64,000 bases of DNA from Medicago truncatula (lineage: Eukaryota; Streptophyta; Magnoliopsida; Fabales; Fabaceae). The DNA is taken from positions 28,569,262 through 28,633,261 of the forward strand of contig NC_053042.1 of assembly GCF_003473485.1 (NCBI RefSeq), in the 5' to 3' direction. This document shows positions 11,270-22,240 of this stretch, one piece after another. The notes under the pieces were generated by a model. The model did no database searches. It had not been told where the DNA came from and saw only the letters and a program-made list of their open reading frames with translations. The translations under genes were made by a program, and so were the position numbers. How positions within the stretch are numbered: the stretch's first letter is position 1; every line of letters starts with the position of its first letter.

Positions 11270-12927
11270 CAAAGGCGATTTTACCCCTATTTTTTTGCCA
11301 ATTGTGCGATTTTGCACTCCATCCTTTTAATTGAGCGATTTTGCACCCTTTTTTACCCCCTTTTTGATTTAATGACCCCTCATGGGTTTCAATGCTGATG
11401 TGTTCCATTTGATGATGTGTCTTAAATTAATGAAGTCCATGTGTGTAAATCAAATTTGTTAAAAAATGAAAAAATTAAATAAGTTATTTACAAGAAAGGG
11501 AGTCATCTGATCCTTCCTATATACCCTCACAAATTTCCAACCGCACCCCCCAAATTAGAATCCCTAATTCTCTACGACTTCTCATCTTCTCCCATGGCTT
11601 CTCATCGCAAATAACCTTATGTTCTTCTTCTCCCAAACGAAACCCTAATCATCTGAACCATTTCATACCATTTTCATTTCTCTAAACGACATTGTAATTT
11701 TTTTGTTCGCAAATCACCTTCTGTTATCACCCTAATCACAATGGCGAAGAACAACCGTGGATAGGCGACGATGAAGGAAACATCAACGAACAGTGATTGT
11801 GGAAAGACGAAGAAGACTGAATCAATGGTTAACGTCAATAGTGGAGGAAAACGAGGAACATAAACAGAAACAATTAAAAAACGAGGAACAAAAACAGAAA
11901 CGACGGGAAAACGAAATGAGAAAACGAGCACATAAAAGAGGAAGAAGATGAAGGTTAGGGAGAAGAAGATCGAAGCAAAGAGGAAGAAGATGGAGATTTG
12001 GGATTTCATTATGGATTCCTATTTATCCATCCTCTTTTACAACGGTCACATACATCACGTAACTCCGTTTCCAATTATTTCATTTTTTTATTTTTCAAAA
12101 ATTTGATTTACATACATGGACTTCATAAATTGAAGACACATCATCAAAATGGGACACATCAGCTAAAGGTGACAAATGAGTTAGCCTGACCCGACCCAAG
12201 AGGTCCGACTACATAAATGGGTCAGCCTAACCCAACCCAATTATAATTAGGCCGCAAATTCTAGAGCCTGACTCGGCCTGTGTGGGCCATGGGCCAGTTG
12301 ACTCGACCCGTTTATTTTTTACTTTTAAAATTTATTCACTCTTTTTTATGTATTTTTTATATATTAGTCACTCACCACTATTTTTTGTTCAAATATGATT
12401 GTATGGACATAAAAGTGTAAATAATTTTTACATTAACAGTCCTTCAAAAAAAATAAAATTTACATTAACATTGAATATTAATTAAAATCTAGATTATTCA
12501 TTCAATTAAATCAAATTAATAATTTATAAACTTTAAGCTAAACTAATTAATTTTTATTAAGTTTATTTATTTTAATATTTTTTTATTAATAAATTTTAAA
12601 ATAGTTGATAACTTTTTTTAAAAAATATATTTTTTTTAACAAAAATCAAATTAAATAGTAATAATGGCCCAACCCGCCCCGACCCATTTTTGAATAGGCC
12701 AAAAAAGCCCGAGTGCATTTTTGGGTTAGTTTTTTAGGCCCGGCTATGTCCAAAATGTGGGCTTTTTTACAGCTCTAACACCAACACTGAAACACATGAA
12801 GAGCCATTAAACCAGAAACGAGGCAAATGAGAGGGTGCAAAAACGCTCAATTAAAAGAATGAGGAGTATAATCACACAATTGACAAAAGTTAAGGGACAA
12901 AAGTGTAATTAAGCCAAAATAAAATTA
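11270..12927. mobile_element. MULE-like element with long terminal inverted repeats
   Basis: The left arm (about 11270-11460) is repeated in inverted orientation at about 12095-12163 plus 12778-12927. Shared landmarks include attgag-cg-ttttgcaccct, the tttcaatgctgatgtg/tttcagtgttggtgt pair and gatgatgtgtctt. The unique middle (about 11480-12000) holds aaaccctaat motifs and a short ATG frame, as in the 5' part of a plant gene, so gene capture is possible. No transposase. The right arm is split by the hAT-type MITE at 12164-12777. Confidence 0.7.
12164..12777. mobile_element. hAT-type non-autonomous element nested in the right arm of a MULE
   Basis: The ends are related inverted sequences (taaaggtgacaaatgagtt at the left, tagagctgtaaaaaagccc as reverse complement of the right). 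Subterminal parts are rich in gacccgaccc and gggccggg motifs typical of this family. Flanks acacatcagc (left) and acaccaac (right) look like a decayed 8-bp duplication. A related terminus occurs at 22254. Confidence 0.6.
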
Positions 12928-13391
12928 AAAATCAACATATTTAAACTAAAATGCTTATAATAATTCAAAATTATCATATAAACTACATAAATAACATAAA
13001 TCATGATAAAACTACACAAAAATATAGTAAAATACAACTAAAACTATAGTAATGAAATTGTACATTTATTTTAAGAAAGAGAAATGATATTTGAACATCT
13101 ATTTTATGACAACTTTTGTGACTTTCTCTCTCATATTTACCTTATTTTTTAGTTTATCTCTCTATTGCTCTAGTTTCCGTGTCAATACTATTTTTTCTTT
13201 GTAAATTTTTGTTGTCAAATAAGTTGTTATAAAATTAGTTGTTGAAATAAGATGTGTGGATAATAAACTAACTATTCAAAAACTGTTGTTAAGGTGGTCG
13301 TTTAAGTCAAAACGCAACACGACCAAACTTCAAAATCCAACCAACACCAACACCTATAGTAAACCGAATCAGCAGTTTTCACACTTCTTCC

Positions 13392-15423
13392 ATGGCGGTT
13401 ATCACCTTACTAACAGCGGCACTCACGGCGGCGTTTCTAGCTTCAGCATACGCCGGCGACACAAACAAAGTATTCTCTCCATGCACAGACACACGCGTCC
13501 AGAGATCCGACGGATTCACGTTGGGATTCGCGTTCGCTTCGAAGGACAAATTCTTCTACAACAATAACAATAGCATTCAGTTATCTCCGTGTGATTCTAG
13601 ACTCTCGCTTTCCAATTCCAATTCTCAGATCTCTTTGTTTAGACCTAAGGTCGATGAGATCTCGTTGCTTACTGTTAATTCTTCTTCCTTCGTCGCGGTT
13701 CGTTCTTTTTTCCTTTCTTCTCTTTCATTTTTAGAGTATTGAAATAATTTATTTCAATTAGGTAAAGTTTTATTTTTTGTTCTTGTTTTCATGATTTTGA
13801 TTAGTTTATTTGATAATTAACTGGAAAAATTTACTAAACCCTAATTTTAGTGTATTTTGGGTAATGTAGCAGTGTTGCATAGTCTAGCAATGAAATGTAA
13901 TCTTGGAACTGGAATGCTGATTAACTGTGAAATTTCTGGAAATTTCATTTTAACTGTACTTTGGGTTATAATGATCGACATTTTCGGGTATATCGTATAT
14001 GGATCAAAGTCTCTACGTTTTGGGCTTTTGGTGAAAATGTTTGTTATATTTTTAGCAATGCTGTTAAATAGAAGCTATAGTGGTGCTATACCGATATAGC
14101 ATAGTGGAATTTGGACAAACAGCTGTTGTGACGCAATACACTATTTAGTATAAAATGTTATCAAATAATGGCTATAGTAGCGTTATAGCACTATTTGATA
14201 GCGGAACTTTAACAATCCACTATCTGCAATTGACAGCAATGTTTTTTAGTTTTGAATTTTGGCTATGATTGTTGAGTTATTTATTGGAAAATAGGAGTTA
14301 GGGGATTTGGAAGTAAAAATACTTCACTTCTGTAGTTTACAACCCTAAAACGAAGGATGATTGAAAGTAAAGTGCAACTAATTTAAAATACAAGTTAACC
14401 CATTTGGGGTTGGCCTAGTGGTTGGCTTGGGATCTTGGAGTTTGCTCCTCCAGAGGTCTCAGGTTCGATTCCCTCTGGTGCCAATTTCGGTGGGCTAAGT
14501 CCATACAGAGCTTGCTCTGGCTTTAAACGGGGCCCCCGCAAGTGGGCGGTGGGATTGGTCCCCTCGGATTAGTCGATTCTTGGATCGGATACCGAATTTT
14601 AAAAAAAAAATAAAATTGATTTCTGAGATAAACTTGAAGATCAGAATCTTTATCTAACTCGATTTTCAATTCTATTCTTATTTTCCACATTCCCATTATC
14701 CACTTGCTAGGAAAGGCATTGCCTTAGTTTATAAACCAAATAAGTACATATTTGTATAGTTCCGTAATTGAACATGAAAGGTTCTTAATGCTTGTCTTGT
14801 GTCGGCTTAATTTCATCACCAGTTTGGCCAACTTGTGCTTTTCTGTCTATCTTTTGATTAATTTGTGTGGGATTGTATTTTCGTCGTTGTTCCAGGACTC
14901 ATATGGCTATATGGTTGCATTTGCTGGTCGGAAGTATGCAGCAAGATCCCCTCCTGCTTTTATTGCAAATGGCTCATATACTGTGACCAGTTTTACTCTT
15001 GTAAGGAGATTTTTTCCTCTGTCTAAAAAAACTTTTCAATAATTCTGAGTTCTTTTGAATTCTTGTAGTTGTAATCATTACTAAGAACCATTTGAAATCT
15101 TACTCCTGCAGGTTCTCGAATTTAAGAAGGGCAGGCTGCAAAATTTGTTCTGGAAAAGAGATGGGTGTTCTAAATGCCCGAAAAACTCAAAAGCTGTTTG
15201 TCTTAATGGTCAGGATTGTGCACTACCAACTTCTAGTTGCAAGACCCATAGTGGAACTGTGGATTGCAGCTTAGGTATACAATTGGCATTCTCGGGCACA
15301 GATAAACACCTATCAGCTCTTAACTCTTGGTATGAAGTGAAAAACCTTCGCCAGTATTCACTCTACGGCCTTTATTCAAATCTGAGAAGTTCACTCACTA
15401 GCCAGTATGATAAGTTTTTCTAA
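13392..15423 (+). CDS. Secreted cysteine-containing protein of unknown function (Expp1-like)
   Basis: Three exons by splice sites and continuous frame: 13392-13697, 14896-15000 and 15112-15423, giving 240 residues. All junctions are GT-AG and in phase 0. Seen: a signal peptide (hydrophobic residues 3-20, ending SAYAG), then a globular region with a cluster of Cys in the third exon (DGCSKCPKNSKAVCLNGQDCA, then C-KTHSGTVDC), suggesting disulphide bonds in a secreted protein. The C terminus LYSNLRSSLTSQYDKFF is characteristic. It resembles a conserved plant family that I recall being annotated Expp1-like (Arabidopsis At3g44150 type); that match is from memory and no function is established. Intron 1 (1.2 kb) carries a SINE at 14398. 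The alternative overlapping frame starting at 13256 is a shadow. Confidence 0.82.
14398..14612 (+). mobile_element. tRNA-derived SINE (Au-like) in intron 1
   Basis: A-box-like tggcctagtggttgg and B-box-like ggttcgattcc motifs are followed by the typical Au-type 3' part ending near ggatcggataccgaatttt and an A-run at 14599-14610. It lies in the same orientation as the host gene. No clean target duplication was found. The family name is from memory of plant SINEs. Confidence 0.75.
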
Positions 15424-16592
15424 TTTCCTTTAGTTCTTTTGTTGATTTTATTTGTTCCATTCTGTTGTGATTTACTCATGTTTTTAATGTATCAATTTCC
15501 CACCTGCTCCCTTCTATTCTAAATGTATTTGTGAAACCTAGAATGATGGTGTGTACATTTGTATATCAAATGTTATATTGATTATGCTGGATACAGTCCT
15601 TATGAATTCTTATTTAACTGCGGTGAAATGTATTTGACATGCCAATTAGTGTAATTAATCCTTTATGTAGTCATAGTTGGATTCTGCATATCTTTGGCCA
15701 AATTCTTTAACATATGCAAAGAATTGAGTTGGGGCTTTTCTTTTTAACAAAAGTATTCCTGATAAGCTAGAATATCGATAATGATTGATTAGTATGAGAA
15801 GTGATGTGATAAATTGATACACACACAACATAGTTATGACTTAAGACATGGGTTAGATAGTGTATTATTTATTTCAATTGGTACTTAACATGGGTTTTGT
15901 TTGGATAAATAACTTAATTCAGCACCTACAGGATAAGTGTTTATTACACAAGCACTTTCCTATAGTTACAGAAAAAATCTTGTAGAATGTTTTCTATATA
16001 AACTAAAAGTTATTTTCGTAAACTATCTTAGGGAGCCTGTCGAAATAAACCGAAAATAGCTTATGAACAGATCATGAGTTGTTTAAACAACCTTTCCCAA
16101 ACTCTGCATCAAGTGCTTATTTCAGTGATAATCAAATCCAAAAGCGATCATGGTGTTGGTTATTATTATTAAAAATACTTGAGCTTGCTCAAAATGGACT
16201 TCACTTCTGCAGTCATTAGTCAGTGATTTACATGTAAGAAAAGATTAATTTATATGGGTCTATTTGTTGATAATGTGCGTTACTGTGATGTCGAATCAAT
16301 TATTGTTGGATTACAGTCAAAGCTAATACCTCTAGACCATATGTCACTCGCACTCTCTTCAAATTTATTGTCAAGTCGAATTAAATTGTTAAAATCATGT
16401 GTTGATCAAATTTTCTGAACTGAATTAGCTAAATCGTGCAATTAGAGATATGGGGCAAACATTACAGTTTATCCTTGGGGGCTGAAAACTACATTTAAGC
16501 CTTATTTTTAGTAATCATTTCGAGTCACATTGGTCAAAAAAACTGAAAAAAAAAAAAAGATTTTAACTACCTCTGCTTTAAAAAGTAATACA
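15424..16592. other. 3' flank and intergenic region with a MITE remnant
   Basis: Begins with the 3' UTR of the secreted-protein gene. Around 15895-16155 the sequence resembles a common legume MITE (tgtttggataaataactta at the left, aagtgcttatttca...atcaaatcca at the right). A related copy is at 42150. No gene was seen. Confidence 0.5.
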
Positions 16593-16601
16593 AATGATAA
16601 T

Positions 16602-17124
16602 GGTCAAATACCTCATGAGGTCTTTAAGTTTCACGTTTGTACCGGATCAGTCTATAAGTTTTTAAAGTTTTAAATTGATCATTTAAGTTATTAAAAGCTT
16701 ACGTCGTTATCATTTTAGTCAACCTCCATTACAATAAAGTTGAGTTTTCCGTTAAGTACGTGATGTGGCATAAAATGTCGCGTTATGGCCTATCCAGCGT
16801 GTTTCAATACTGCCCCATCATATTCCTCATCATTCCTCTTCAATTTCACCCATTCGTCCCCAAATTGAAAACCCTAACCTCATTAACAATCAATTTGAAG
16901 CTTTTTGAAGAAAAGCATGGCTTCAAATCGCCCAAATTCTTCAGATTGAAACACATTGGAATGACCAAAATGCAGCGTCTTAAGCCACGTCACTCAGTTA
17001 ACGGATATCTCAGCGTTTTTGTAACGAAGGTTGACTGAAAGGGTAACGGCATAAGCTTTTAATAACTTAAAGGACTGATCCAGTACAAACGCGAAACTTA
17101 AAGGATTTTGGGATGCATTTGGCC
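16602..17124. mobile_element. MULE-type MITE with perfect 9-bp target duplication
   Basis: 523 bp flanked by aatgataat at 16593-16601 and 17125-17133. The inverted arms are over 100 bp long: left ggtcaaatacctcatgaggtc and right (reverse complement) ggccaaatgcatcccaaaatc, both continuing through tttaagtttc-cgtttgtac-ggatcagtc. No transposase. The short frame at 16760-17038 inside it is not considered a gene. Confidence 0.9.
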
Positions 17125-17562
17125 AATGATAATTTATAATTTGTTAGCTGTGTATATACTAAAAAGTTTTACACTGACTGTGAATTAAAATTAATGTCTT
17201 ATACAAGTCTGACTAATATTTAGAAATCTTTAACACAATGAAAATTCAAATTCCATATCAAAACAAATTTAACTAACAAACATTTAGCATATCCACTTGA
17301 ACCCAAAGGGCGATGCAAGTACCAACAATATTCTATTTGGATCAAAATTAAGAGAAGATCCACTATCTAATCCACATGCCATTAACAGTGAACATATTTC
17401 GGTGGTGTCACAGTTTAGATCTTTTTTAACAAGTGAAAACGTTGTTGTCCTCGATAAATATGATGTAGTGTAATATTTAGTTTTCTTATTAATTATATTT
17501 GAACCTTAAAACGTTATGGAGTTTGAGGGAAAGCAGTTGCAACAACAGTAACCTTACAAGAA

Positions 17563-17968
17563 GGGAGCTTCTGCGGTGCACCTCATAAATTGAGGTGTAC
17601 CGATATTCTGCTTCATAAATTTATAAATTAATGATCATTTTATGAAATAAGTTGTTATTTGTCATTATTTATATTTTAGAAAATACCATCTCATGAGAAA
17701 AAAAAATCATTTCATTGTATATATGAATTATATTAAATTTTTAACATTTTTTCATACAAAATAATCAATATTCTTCATTATGAGCAATAAAAATTCAAAA
17801 AAAGTAAATTTTATTTCATCGACGCTTTTGGTAAATAAGGTTTAATTATTATAATTGTCAATAATAGAAAATAATTATTTTTTCTTCAAAAAACAATCAA
17901 TTTAATTATTAATTTAATGTTTGGTGTGCCGGTACACTCAAAATGTTGGGTGTACCATAGAATTCGCG
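17563..17968. mobile_element. MULE-type MITE with perfect 9-bp target duplication
   Basis: 406 bp flanked by ttacaagaa at 17554-17562 and 17969-17977. Ends are gggagcttctgcggtgcacc and, as reverse complement of the right end, cgcgaattctatggtacacc. Each end is followed by a small inverted repeat (ggtgcacctca...tgaggtgtacc). The interior is very AT-rich. Confidence 0.85.
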
Positions 17969-17979
17969 TTACAAGAAAT

Positions 17980-18840
17980 CATCCCATACATACAAACCAA
18001 AAGATAATCATAAAATGCTGATTGTTTTTTAAGTTTTTTTTTTTTTTTTTTTGAAAGAGATTGATTTTTAAGTTTAAATAGTAAGTATAAAATTATTTTA
18101 CACAAATTCGAATTTAAATCTCACCACTTAAATATAACATTAATTTAAAAATACTTAGAAATCTAGATAATAAAATATGAATAAATGTCTGTATACTACT
18201 ATTTAATATTCCTCCATAAAAAATAACTATTTAATATTGTTATTTGTTACTACGTTTCGTTAAACTAGCACTCAAATTCACAAATGGACAAAATTCATAC
18301 AGCACAGCATAAACACACAAATAAAGAGAGAGAAAAAAATCTAATTTTTTTTAGGGGAAAACATCTAATTATGAATAAATATTTAATCTAATAACTAGTT
18401 ATTAACATTTTCCAATAAAAAAAAAATCTTTTAACTAGGGACGATAATCCAACTAAAGAAGAAGGGATTGTCTCCTTCTATTTTCTTTTCTTTTTGTGCT
18501 TATGTCATGGTTCGATCCAAAGTAGTATTTACCTTATGAAGATAGGGACAAGTGATTACATACATTTTTTTTTTTAGGGAAAGTGATTACATACACATAA
18601 AAAATAGTATATATTATGGAGTGAATGATATGGACCACTACGACATTTTGTATAATTTGGAGATATGACTAGGTAGTATATATTCTCTTTAATGGGTGCT
18701 TAGGATTCCGTTCTACTATAGTTTATATTCAAAAAAATAACCTTTCATCTTAAAAAAGGAACAAGAGAGAGCAGAAAAGAATTCTCAATCATTTATTAAA
18801 ATGGTCGACTGCAGATTATTTAAAAATGATTTTGATATTA
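17980..18840. other. Intergenic, AT-rich, no gene seen
   Basis: Includes a T-run at about 18032-18051 and several short A or T runs. No frame with recognisable similarity. Confidence 0.4.
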
Positions 18841-18842
18841 AT

Positions 18843-19217
18843 TAAGGTCTTGTTTAGATCGAATTATTTAAGTTTATCTACGAGTTTAATGTTTGTAAAA
18901 ATGTTTCAGAGAACTTGTAAAAATATCTTATGATATTGTTCATAAGATGTTTTTAACTTATTTTCATGAGCTTATTGTTTAGTTAGAAGAAAGTATTATT
19001 TTATCTTTGGCTATAAAAAGAGTTTATACAATTTCCGTGAGCTTAGAACAATATGTAAGGATAATGCAATGTAGTTTGCATGGTCGATAAACGCTTGTGT
19101 TATACTTTCTCCGTCTTTATATTTAAGCACCCTTTTATTAAAGGGAAAGAGTGTTTACATTTAGGGACGGAGGGAGTAAGTTGCAAATAAGTGTTTATCC
19201 AAATTAAACAGGCCTTA
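18843..19217. mobile_element. MITE carrying a nested Stowaway-like MITE
   Basis: Outer ends taaggtcttgttta and (reverse complement of the right end) taaggcctgttta form a terminal inverted repeat. At 19105-19176 sits a 72-bp Stowaway/Mariner-like element with ends ctttctccgtcttta and ctccctccgtcccta, flanked by TA at both sides. Confidence 0.65.
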
Positions 19218-19619
19218 GATAATTTAAAATTATTTGTTTTTAATACTAATAATTTCAAACAGTTCTTTGATTTGTTTTATTACATATTTTTTATATTATT
19301 TTTAAATCTATAACAAAATACCCTTAATGAGCCATATATATAAAGCTTCAACAATACTAGATCAACGGGTGCAATATTATTAGCATCTCTATCATATAAA
19401 AAACAAAGAAATAATTTCCATAAATTTTCTGTCCTGGGTGAATATAATAGTGATGCTACTGCAATTGGCCTTTTTATTGTATATGTGTGTGAGAACATAG
19501 AGTAGGCGGATTCGAATGTGATTTATATAATATTTTCTCCAACTTGATTAATAGAAGTTCTTATCTCATCATAAGTCAATAATTTAGTGTTTTAAGTGTC
19601 AAGTTTATTAGGATTTTAT

Positions 19620-20870
19620 TTGTTTTTAATACCTTTTAGAACTTTGGTATTTCAAATCTTGTGTAATTTATTTCATGATCAAATATGGTGAAAGATTGAG
19701 TCTTGGAGCAAAAGAAAGGGTTTTGGAGCATGGTTAAGAAAAGAAAGGATCTAGAGCATGATTTAGAGCTGATTGACACCAAAAGTATGAAGATCCTGTA
19801 CAAATCTATCGCGCACGGTCGTGCCTGCAATTGCACTGACCGTGCGCCCTTGCATTAAGAACGTGCCTATAGGACCAGAACCTTGCGCACGGTCCGTGCT
19901 CCCACACGCACGGCCGTGCGCGACCTCCAGCCCCCTTTTTACCGTTTTGCGTTGAAGACAGGCACAATCCATGCCAAGCTGAGCACGACCGTGCCAAGCT
20001 TCAGCTGCTATGTTTTGTTATTTTTTAGACCTAAAAGTGAATGAGTTGCTTTGCTATGTAATGTTTATGCCTTTTCTTAGGGCTCAAGTTAGCTTTTAGG
20101 CTATAAATAGGGCAGCCACCAGACTTATGAATCATCTTTTGTTCTTGGGGATTTTATGTGACAACTATTTCTTTGAACAAAAGTTCTTATTTTCTTGTCC
20201 TTTAAATTCTGCACTTTTATTTTCAGCTATTTACTTTCATGTTCTTCTCCTTCTCCTTAATCTTTATGTTTACGATGAACATGAGTGAGTAAACTTCTTT
20301 GTCTTGGGATTGTTGGATGAGTCTAATGACATAATCTTATCAAACCAAGCCTATAACCCTAATTTTATGTGAATCTATTTTTCTAATCTAATCTCACCGT
20401 TCTTAATTCTTATTTCAAATACTAACCGAAGTATCGAAAGAAGAAGGTTAGTATGTGAGATTAGATAAGGGTTACGAAACATGAGAATAGTCTAGTAAAC
20501 CTTGAGACATTAAAGTTTCACTCTTAATGGGTTTCAATAACGATCAACCATGAGAATAGACGTGGTTGTTATTGAAACACACTCATTGATTTCGAGAGAA
20601 ACCTTGATATGCTTTAGAGAAATCGGTCTTTAGAAATAGATTTAACATAAGATTTAGGTATTAGGGTTGGATTGTGAAAGATTTGTCATTATGACGAACC
20701 AATAACCCCGATGCGCTTTTTATTATTATTTTACTTCAATCAAAATCCAAACTTTGATATTTCAGCTAATCACCATTAAAAAGAGAATCATAATTACAAC
20801 AACTCCCTGTTGGAACGATATTTTTACTACTCTGATAAAACCGTGCACTTGCGGATAATACACATCATCT
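19620..20870 (+). mobile_element. Ty3/gypsy-type LTR remnant
   Basis: The region carries features I associate with large plant gypsy LTRs: a transcribed-like stretch with TATA-like ctataaatag (20100), a motif atgaacatgagtgagtaaac, and an end motif ttggaacgatatttttactac...ccgtgcacttgcgg. No internal gag or pol follows, so it is a solo or truncated LTR. The left boundary is uncertain. Confidence 0.45.
19808..19925. repeat. Cluster of GC-rich palindromes (GCACGG/CCGTGC)
   Basis: Repeated gcgcacggtc, gaccgtgcgc, gcgcacggtccgtgc and cgcacggccgtgcgcg pair with one another. The GC content is far above the surroundings. Confidence 0.8.
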
Positions 20871-20879
20871 CAAAATGGA

Positions 20880-21450
20880 GAAAAGAAGAACATAGAAAAG
20901 AACAAAGAAGCATTCTTATCTCATAAGCAATCCTATAAAATAAGTTATTTTGGGGAAAAATGTTTGTCCTATATTATAAGTCGATTTATAATATTAGTAA
21001 AACAATAATTAATGTTATTTTTTCTATTATACCTGCAATTATTTATTATTCTCATCTTTCAATTCTTTAATTTATCTTTTTAATGTCATTGATGAAGGAT
21101 AATTGTGTACAATAATTCATAATTTCTCTTTCTCAAACAAAATTAATTACAAAAGAACTTACAAATCACTCATTAACAATGCCCTCACATCGACAACAGA
21201 AGTTAAACCATGACTTTATGGATGAGTCAACTTCTTACCATATGAATCAATCTTCATTGGTAACAAAAAAAATTCTTTCACTAAATAATACTTTTGTAAA
21301 ATAAAGTCATTTCGGAACTTATCACCTCATCATTATGTAACCATAATCAATGTCTTGCATGCACCAAAATTAATTTAAAAAAAAACTTATTTTTGTACGA
21401 AATTTTACCACTCATAATGATGTTTATAATGAATTTGATCCTTTCGATTT
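20880..21450. other. AT-rich spacer between LTR and copia remnants
   Basis: No coding frame or repeat boundary is recognised. It may be decayed retroelement leader sequence. Confidence 0.3.
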
Positions 21451-21459
21451 TTCTGTGAC

Positions 21460-22240
21460 AGATTTTCAAACATGGCTATATGGTTGCATTTGTATAGTAC
21501 AACCATATACCTTTGTCACATTATCCAATGAGTTATGGTACAACTGTTTTGGACATCCGGGAGCTTTTGTTTGAAGCTTTCTTCACCAAAGTATTTTCAT
21601 TATATCTAATAAGTTTTTAAAATATCGTTACTTTGGATCATACCTCCCAATAAATGCAATCACATACACCAAAATCCAGCATGTTCCCACATCCGACCTT
21701 ACCACAAACCGTTGACTCAACTATTTCACTGCATAAACTGCCTCACTTTTCTTAAATGACCATCCGAGCACAACATGAAATCTTTAAGCCTAAAAAAAAA
21801 AAAATTAATCTCCATACTCAAACTTAAAAGCCTATTTGTCCTTTGTCTATTATGATCATGAATTGCATGATCATAACTGGAAAATGGCCAAGAAAGACAA
21901 ATACAATTCTCTTATTGAAAATAATATGTTGTAATTAGTGCCTTGTACGTCTAATGCTAATATTATTCGAAGTTTGTGTAGTTCCATGCATAAAAATAAA
22001 TTGGATGGATCATTTGAAAGATACTAAGCATGTCTTATGGGTGATGGCGCGCGTAAATAAAATATTATCAATTACGGTGAGACCTTCACTCCCGTAGTTA
22101 TGAATTTTAGGATACAAGCGACACATATTTTCTTAACTCACACCAAACTTATCCTCGTCAAAACACCACTACAACAACCCAACCCTCACCTACTTAAAAT
22201 GATTATTTATCTATCATAAACTCACCATCCCAGAATACCA
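21460..22240 (+). mobile_element. Decayed Ty1/copia polyprotein fragment
   Basis: Broken frames show the pre-integrase motif (LWYNCFGHPGA near 21530) and, after about 21870, the start of reverse transcriptase (KKDKYNSLIENN, later NANIIRSLC and VRPSLP-V). Many stops and deletions. The reverse transcriptase part matches the sequences at 29440 and 31500, so they are one family. Confidence 0.7.

Noticed and set aside
11674-12009. 111-codon minus-strand frame rich in Phe and Val
   Set aside because: Reverse shadow of GA-rich sequence inside a MULE-like element; no known domain.
13256-13567. 103-codon frame overlapping the secreted-protein exon 1
   Set aside because: Different frame; the frame at 13392 has a signal peptide and continues through properly spliced exons.
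16760-17038. 92-codon open frame
   Set aside because: Lies wholly within a MITE with a 9-bp duplication.
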